A stretch of 9,396 nt of DNA from positions 1 to 9,396 of the forward strand of contig JACMKG010000467.1 of the NCBI GenBank assembly GCA_014380255.1, read 5' to 3'. This document shows, piece after piece, positions 6,048 to 9,396 of the stretch. Made by a program: the position numbers and the translations under genes. Positions within the stretch are counted from its first letter, which is position 1, and each line of letters opens with the position of its first letter. The stretch is from Prolixibacteraceae bacterium (GTDB taxonomy: Bacteria; Bacteroidota; Bacteroidia; Bacteroidales; Prolixibacteraceae). The notes beneath the pieces were generated by a model. The model saw only the letters and a list, made by a program, of their open reading frames with translations. It searched no databases and was not told the origin of the DNA.

Positions 6048-7409
6048 CTATTCGTTTTGTGCATAAGCCATCTCGTTATGCTGAGAAATATCCAGACCTG
6101 CAATCTCTTCTTTCTGGGTGGCCCGGATTCCAACTGTCTTATCAACAATCTTAAAGAGTATCCAGGTCATTACTCCTGAGAAGACGATCGTGGCAACAGT
6201 TGCAATCAGCTGTATCCATAGCTGTTTTGGATTTCCGTAGAACAAACCGCTGTAAGAAGACTGTATAGCGGGGGTAGCCAACAGCCCAGTGGCGATAGCT
6301 CCGATAATACCACCTACGCCGTGTACTCCAAAGGCATCCAACGAATCATCGTATCCCAATTTGTGTTTTACTACCGAGACCATGAAGAAACAAGCTACCG
6401 AAACCAATACCCCGATAACTACTGCTCCCAACACTCCTACAAAGCCTGCTGCCGGGGTAATGGCTACCAGACCGGCAACCGCACCTGTACATACCCCTAT
6501 TACGGTTGGTTTTTTGTTGATAGTCCAGTCCATTAACGCCCAGGTTAATGCCGCAGTTGCTGTGGCTACATGGGTAGCAAGAAAGGCGCTCAGGGCCAAC
6601 CCGTCGGCTGCAAGCCCGCTTCCTGCATTAAACCCGAACCATCCAAACCAAAGTAAGGCTGCTCCAATGACTACGAGGGGGATATTGTGGGGGGCTGTGG
6701 GGTGATTGTTGTAATTTCTTCTGTTTCCGATCAGTAAGGTCATTACTAGGGCTGCAATACCGGCATTGATATGAACAACTGTTCCACCGGCAAAATCAAG
6801 TGCACCGAGTTTAAACAACCAGCCATCGGCTGACCATACCCAATGTGCAACCGGGTTATATACCAATATAGCCCACAGCACGGAGAAAATTAAAAAGCCT
6901 TTGAATTTAATTCGTTCGGCATATGCACCAATAATCAAGGCAGGGGTGATGACGGCAAACATGCACTGGAACAATACAAAAGAAAGATGAGGTATGCGGG
7001 CTGTAGCCTGGGAGATGTAATACGGGCTCACATCATTGATGCCTATTCCATTCAGAAATGCCCAGTCGAAACCACCAATGTAAGGGGCAAGCGCTCCGGT
7101 TGATGAACTGAAGGAAAGACTGTAGCCAAAGAATACCCATTCGAGTGTAATGACGGAAGTGAGGATAAAGCACTGCATCAGGATGTTTAAAACGTTCTTT
7201 TGGCGAACCAACCCACCGTAGAATAATGCCAGGCCGGGGATGGTCATTAACATGACCAGGGCAGTTGCTACGATCATCCATGCAGTGTTTCCAAAATCAA
7301 TGTAAGGAACAGGCTCTGGTGCCGCCGCAGCGGCTTCTTCTGCAAAAGTTATAAAGGGGGAAATGAGTCCAAGGAGGGCCATTCCTATGTATTTTATTTT
7401 CGTCTTCAT
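6048..7409 (-). CDS. amtB: Ammonium channel AmtB
   Basis: This is a 453-residue member of the Amt/Mep/Rh family of trimeric inner-membrane ammonium channels. The start is placed at the ATG at 7407-7409 because it begins a clear signal peptide (MKTKIKYIGMALLGLISPFITFA, cut before EEAAAA), as in E. coli AmtB. A longer frame to 7475 would overlap glnK and add 22 unlikely residues. Family signatures are present: IPGLALFYGGLV (57-68), HWVWSADGW (189-197), ALDFAGGTVVH (203-213) with the conserved Asp and first pore His, WFGWFGFNAGSGL (254-266), and FGVHGVGGIIG (360-370) with the second pore His. Eleven or so membrane helices fit the length. The gene lies 34 bp after glnK, the usual pairing, since the P-II protein blocks the channel when nitrogen is plentiful. 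The cytoplasmic tail is short and polar. Confidence 0.95.
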   Translation of the reverse strand: MKTKIKYIGMALLGLISPFITFAEEAAAAAPEPVPYIDFGNTAWMIVATALVMLMTIPGLALFYGGLVRQKNVLNILMQCFILTSVITLEWVFFGYSLSFSSSTGALAPYIGGFDWAFLNGIGINDVSPYYISQATARIPHLSFVLFQCMFAVITPALIIGAYAERIKFKGFLIFSVLWAILVYNPVAHWVWSADGWLFKLGALDFAGGTVVHINAGIAALVMTLLIGNRRNYNNHPTAPHNIPLVVIGAALLWFGWFGFNAGSGLAADGLALSAFLATHVATATAALTWALMDWTINKKPTVIGVCTGAVAGLVAITPAAGFVGVLGAVVIGVLVSVACFFMVSVVKHKLGYDDSLDAFGVHGVGGIIGAIATGLLATPAIQSSYSGLFYGNPKQLWIQLIATVATIVFSGVMTWILFKIVDKTVGIRATQKEEIAGLDISQHNEMAYAQNE

Positions 7410-7443
7410 AAAGTAATTTATTAGTGTTTGTAAGGAATGGGTG

Positions 7444-7791
7444 TTATTCTTTGTCGTATAAGGATTCATCGCCACGGTCCCTTGTTCTGATTCTGATCGA
7501 CTGTGCGATGTCGCTCACGAATATCCTGCCGTCCCCACTTTCACCCGTAAAAGCGGATTCGAGAATGGCATTGATTGATTTTTCTACATTGATGTCGCGC
7601 ACTACAAAGGAGAGAAAGATGCGAGGGATGGTATTTACATCATAGGCAATACCCCTGAATATAAGCCCCTGTCGGGCAGTGCCTTGTCCTTTTACTTCCC
7701 ACCATGAAAGGAAGTCGATATCTGCTTCATGGAGTGCAGCACGAACTTCTTCAAACTTGTTTTTTCTGACGATGGCTTCAATTTTTTTCAT
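7444..7791 (-). CDS. glnK: P-II nitrogen regulatory protein, GlnK type
   Basis: This 115-residue protein has the P-II fold from MKKIEAIV to the C-loop. The B-loop is TGESGDGRIFV (82-92), and RIR (100-102) supplies arginines near the nucleotide site, so ATP/ADP binding is expected. The T-loop spans about residues 35-54. Compared with E. coli GlnB it is one residue shorter; Tyr46 is Phe45; the uridylylation-site Tyr51 aligns with Tyr50, which is kept; and Lys58 and Lys90 are replaced by Arg57 and Arg89. Lys58 helps bind 2-oxoglutarate in known P-II proteins, so sensing could differ (inference). By family and neighbourhood it controls the AmtB encoded just downstream. The stop lies 34 bp before the amtB start. 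Whether uridylylation occurs in this organism is unknown; no GlnD-like gene is present here. Confidence 0.93.
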   Translation of the reverse strand: MKKIEAIVRKNKFEEVRAALHEADIDFLSWWEVKGQGTARQGLIFRGIAYDVNTIPRIFLSFVVRDINVEKSINAILESAFTGESGDGRIFVSDIAQSIRIRTRDRGDESLYDKE

Positions 7792-7858
7792 GATATCTTA
7801 TTTTTTTTATGTCTAAAATATTTGCTATACCATATTATGAATGGATAACTTTTCAATA

Positions 7859-8617
7859 TTAGAAGTTAATATCAATTTGGGTAGTAAAAGAGTTAATATT
7901 AAGATCTCTCATGTTATAATATACATCATTATTATTGTAGATGTCATAAGCAAAGATTACTGATACGTTAGATGAGAATGCCCATGAAAAGCCAACATTT
8001 AATGCTCCTAAGTAGCTTTTCCCACCCTGATAATCAACTGCTAACCATAGTTTGTCTGATATTTCTGACATTGGACGGTCCCAAGACAGCAAAATTCCAC
8101 TATTTGCTTTCTCTCCCTTATCATCCAGCAGAATTTTTTCATTTCCAACATAGTATCCGGCTGAAACTCTTCCAAGTACTGGAATTGTTTTCGCCATTAA
8201 ACCGTATAATATATTGTAATTGGTTAAATCCTTCTTAGTTCCGAAATTGTATCCTCCCAATGCTAATGAAGGTGATCCTTTGAAAAGTGCTCCTTCAGGA
8301 GTGCCAAATTTTAAATTGAAAAAAGCGGGACTTTTATCGTAAATTCCATCACCCATGTAGAGGTAATCAACTCCAACTTCAGCCTGGAATTTTTCGAAAG
8401 GAAGAATTCCTGTAGTAAAACCAAGATCATAAATTGCGGCTCCCCTGCTTCCGTCGGGCTGATTCTTTGATCTAAAATAGTTGTCAATCCCTAAATGGAA
8501 GGTTCCAAATTTCTGAAAGTCTGTAGACGGAATCCATATCTGTGTTGAAGGTGTTCCAAAACTAACAGTGCAAATCGCTAGAAGCGAAAAAACGATGAGT
8601 GTAATTTTCTCTTTCAT
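7859..8617 (-). CDS. Predicted outer-membrane beta-barrel protein linked to glnK-amtB
   Basis: This 252-residue protein has a signal peptide (MKEKITLIVFSLLAICTVSFG, residues 1-21) followed by a conserved-looking opening, TPSTQIWIPSTDFQKFGTFH. The body alternates polar and hydrophobic residues with many aromatic girdle-type residues and short turns, and it ends in a C-terminal Phe (TTQIDINF), the usual signal for insertion by the BAM complex. Each is a hallmark of a small outer-membrane barrel; roughly 10-12 strands would fit the length. It is the first gene of an apparent operon, 67 bp ahead of glnK. A role as porin for ammonium or small nitrogen compounds is inferred from position only. No family name can be assigned with certainty; TorF-like porins are one candidate group. 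Confidence 0.75.
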   Translation of the reverse strand: MKEKITLIVFSLLAICTVSFGTPSTQIWIPSTDFQKFGTFHLGIDNYFRSKNQPDGSRGAAIYDLGFTTGILPFEKFQAEVGVDYLYMGDGIYDKSPAFFNLKFGTPEGALFKGSPSLALGGYNFGTKKDLTNYNILYGLMAKTIPVLGRVSAGYYVGNEKILLDDKGEKANSGILLSWDRPMSEISDKLWLAVDYQGGKSYLGALNVGFSWAFSSNVSVIFAYDIYNNNDVYYNMRDLNINSFTTQIDINF

Positions 8618-8681
8618 AATTCTTAATTTTTAGGATGAAAAATTTATTTGTTTTAAATTTTTGGTTTTGATCCTTTTTAAA

Positions 8682-8905
8682 GGGGGTGTTCAATCTAAAA
8701 AACTGCTTTTCTGGTTATTACCCCCATTAATTTTATATGCTTGATCAAAAGTATGGATATTTTAATTAATGTACTCTAAAAAATAAGGGGGTGTCTTCAA
8801 ATTAAAGATAAATTAACACAGGGAAGTGCTAAAAATAAGGGGGTATCATTCAAAAAACATATAAAAATATATTTGTAGCCTATGAAATATAGGGGTCAAA
8901 TTTGA
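8682..8905. promoter_or_regulatory. Candidate nitrogen-operon control region with phased GGGGG boxes
   Basis: Runs of five Gs begin at 8682, 8787 and 8839, and a G4 run at 8892. Spacings are 105, 52 and 53 bp, about ten, five and five helical turns. The second and third sit in a longer direct repeat, AAAAATAAGGGGGT followed by RTC and TTCAAA (about 8779-8801 and 8831-8854); the first has GGGGGTGTTCAA. One inverted copy (CCCCC) is at 8721-8725, and TCAAATTTGA (8896-8905) is a perfect palindrome next to the last box. A TAnnTTTG-type box (TACTTTTG on the minus strand, 8746-8753) may be the promoter, but its upstream partner is weak. This spacer precedes the barrel-glnK-amtB operon. The bound regulator is unknown. 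Confidence 0.45.
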
Positions 8906-9145
8906 AAACATTAAAAAGATGGCTTGGAGTTTTCCCCTTTAATTAATTGTAGATCAAATAGTCAGGTATATGTGATCTGAGGTGACATAAAGATAGAAAA
9001 GATAGTTGTAAAATAGAAAAAAGGTATAATAAATGTTTTAATGTATGATTTGTGTAAGTAGGGACTGCTTTTTTTGATCTTGTTAGATAATGAAGATAAA
9101 TTATACAAATTAGAATTATTAAATAGTCCAATTAGCTTCCTCGTA
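8906..9145. other. AT-rich spacer, no feature recognised
   Basis: About 240 bp of strongly AT-rich sequence separates the G-box region from the structured segment at the right end. Short frames on the minus strand have low-complexity composition and no family features, so I do not call genes here. Confidence 0.4.
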
Positions 9146-9370
9146 TAATGCCGATGGATATGCTTGCCCGCCAAACAGGCGGGAAGTGTTATAGCCCAAT
9201 TGAGTTTATGATCCCGATCTATCGGGAGGACTATTACACTTCTCCAATCGGTATTAGGTAGAAAATAGGAGCAGTCCTAAGAAATTGGGTTGTATCCATA
9301 AAACCGTATGCTTGTCAATTCCCTTTGGTGAAGGTTCGGCCTTTATAGGTTTGGATGGACTGTAAAGGTC
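9146..9370 (+). ncRNA. Candidate structured RNA or mobile-element non-coding end
   Basis: Stem P1 pairs 9146-9155 with 9247-9256 (10 bp, one G-U) and continues as 9156-9158 with 9243-9245 after a bulged A. It encloses P2, CCCGCC-AAACA-GGCGGG (9167-9183), and P3, 9184-9194 with 9231-9241 (10 of 11 pairs), which abuts P1 so the two could stack. P3 encloses P4, TCCCGA-TCTA-TCGGGA (9212-9227), with a lopsided internal loop of 17 and 3 nt. Downstream, 9338-9345 pairs with 9363-9370 (8 bp). Two pseudoknots are possible: CCCAATT (9195-9201) with AATTGGG (9283-9289), and TTGGAT (9351-9356) with ATCCAA (9381-9386). It matches no RNA class I know. The strand is a guess, as most pairs work on both; a coding partner may lie beyond the window. 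Confidence 0.5.
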
Positions 9371-9396
9371 AGCGCAATAAATCCAATGGGCATGCC

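Noticed and set aside
6289..6705. 138-codon plus-strand frame opposite amtB.
   Set aside because: It is the antisense shadow of a well-conserved gene and its Pro/Thr/Ala-rich translation follows from amtB codons.
7410..7475. Longer amtB reading frame starting at 7475, overlapping glnK.
   Set aside because: The extra 22 residues would precede a complete signal peptide, and starting at 7409 gives normal spacing after glnK.
7792..7858. Sought a sigma-54 promoter (TGGCAC-N5-TTGC) before glnK, common in nitrogen operons.
   Set aside because: TGGTAT followed by AGCAA is the nearest match and lacks the GC element at correct spacing.
8943..9174. Short minus-strand frames of 62 and 70 codons in the right spacer.
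   Set aside because: Low-complexity translation of AT-rich DNA, mutually overlapping, and partly covering the folded right-end segment.
14..9395. ATGGGCATGC occurs at 14-23 and again at 9386-9395, near both window ends.
   Set aside because: Dozens of chance 10-bp repeats are expected in 9.4 kb, and the left copy is part of a coding sequence.

Overview
The window looks like chromosomal DNA from a free-living Bacteroidota bacterium. I infer this from the AT-rich intergenic DNA, the lack of clear Shine-Dalgarno sequences, promoter candidates of the TTTG / TAnnTTTG type, a Tat-exported Gfo/Idh/MocA protein, and an M20 deacylase of the Bacteroidota ArgE type. The genus cannot be named from sequence alone.

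Layout, left to right. At the left edge is the first 45 codons of an exported protein with a His-rich mature N-terminus (minus strand, cut by the window). It is followed by a 206-bp repeat element bounded by inverted AACNTGAGTTCGAY boxes, then a small YtxH-like membrane protein and a long intergenic hairpin. Two VOC/PhnB-like proteins follow, one single-domain and one double-domain, both on the minus strand. A Tat-signal Gfo/Idh/MocA oxidoreductase comes next, with its own terminator and a good promoter candidate. Divergent from it is the only clear plus-strand gene, an ArgE-like M20 metallo-deacylase. Downstream of that lies a second, 244-bp repeat element with the same terminal boxes, an internal 35-bp inverted repeat and octamer-periodic tandem repeats.

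The right half is a nitrogen module on the minus strand: a predicted outer-membrane beta-barrel protein, a P-II signal protein (glnK), the ammonium channel amtB, and a strong intrinsic terminator. The three genes are close together and read as one operon. P-II proteins of this type gate the paired Amt channel, and the barrel protein may give the substrate a path through the outer membrane (inference). Upstream of the operon is a roughly 220-bp AT-rich region with repeated GGGGGT boxes spaced about 52.5 or 105 bp apart, which I read as a candidate control region.

The last 250 bp contain no gene but can fold into a compact multi-helix structure: a 13-bp closing stem, two GC-rich hairpins, an 11-position stem, a further 8-bp stem and two possible pseudoknots. 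It looks like a structured RNA or the non-coding end of a mobile element whose coding part lies outside the window.

The most unusual content is non-coding: the family of intergenic elements built from short, mostly 8-bp periodic words with shared terminal boxes, the helically spaced G-boxes, and the folded right-end sequence.
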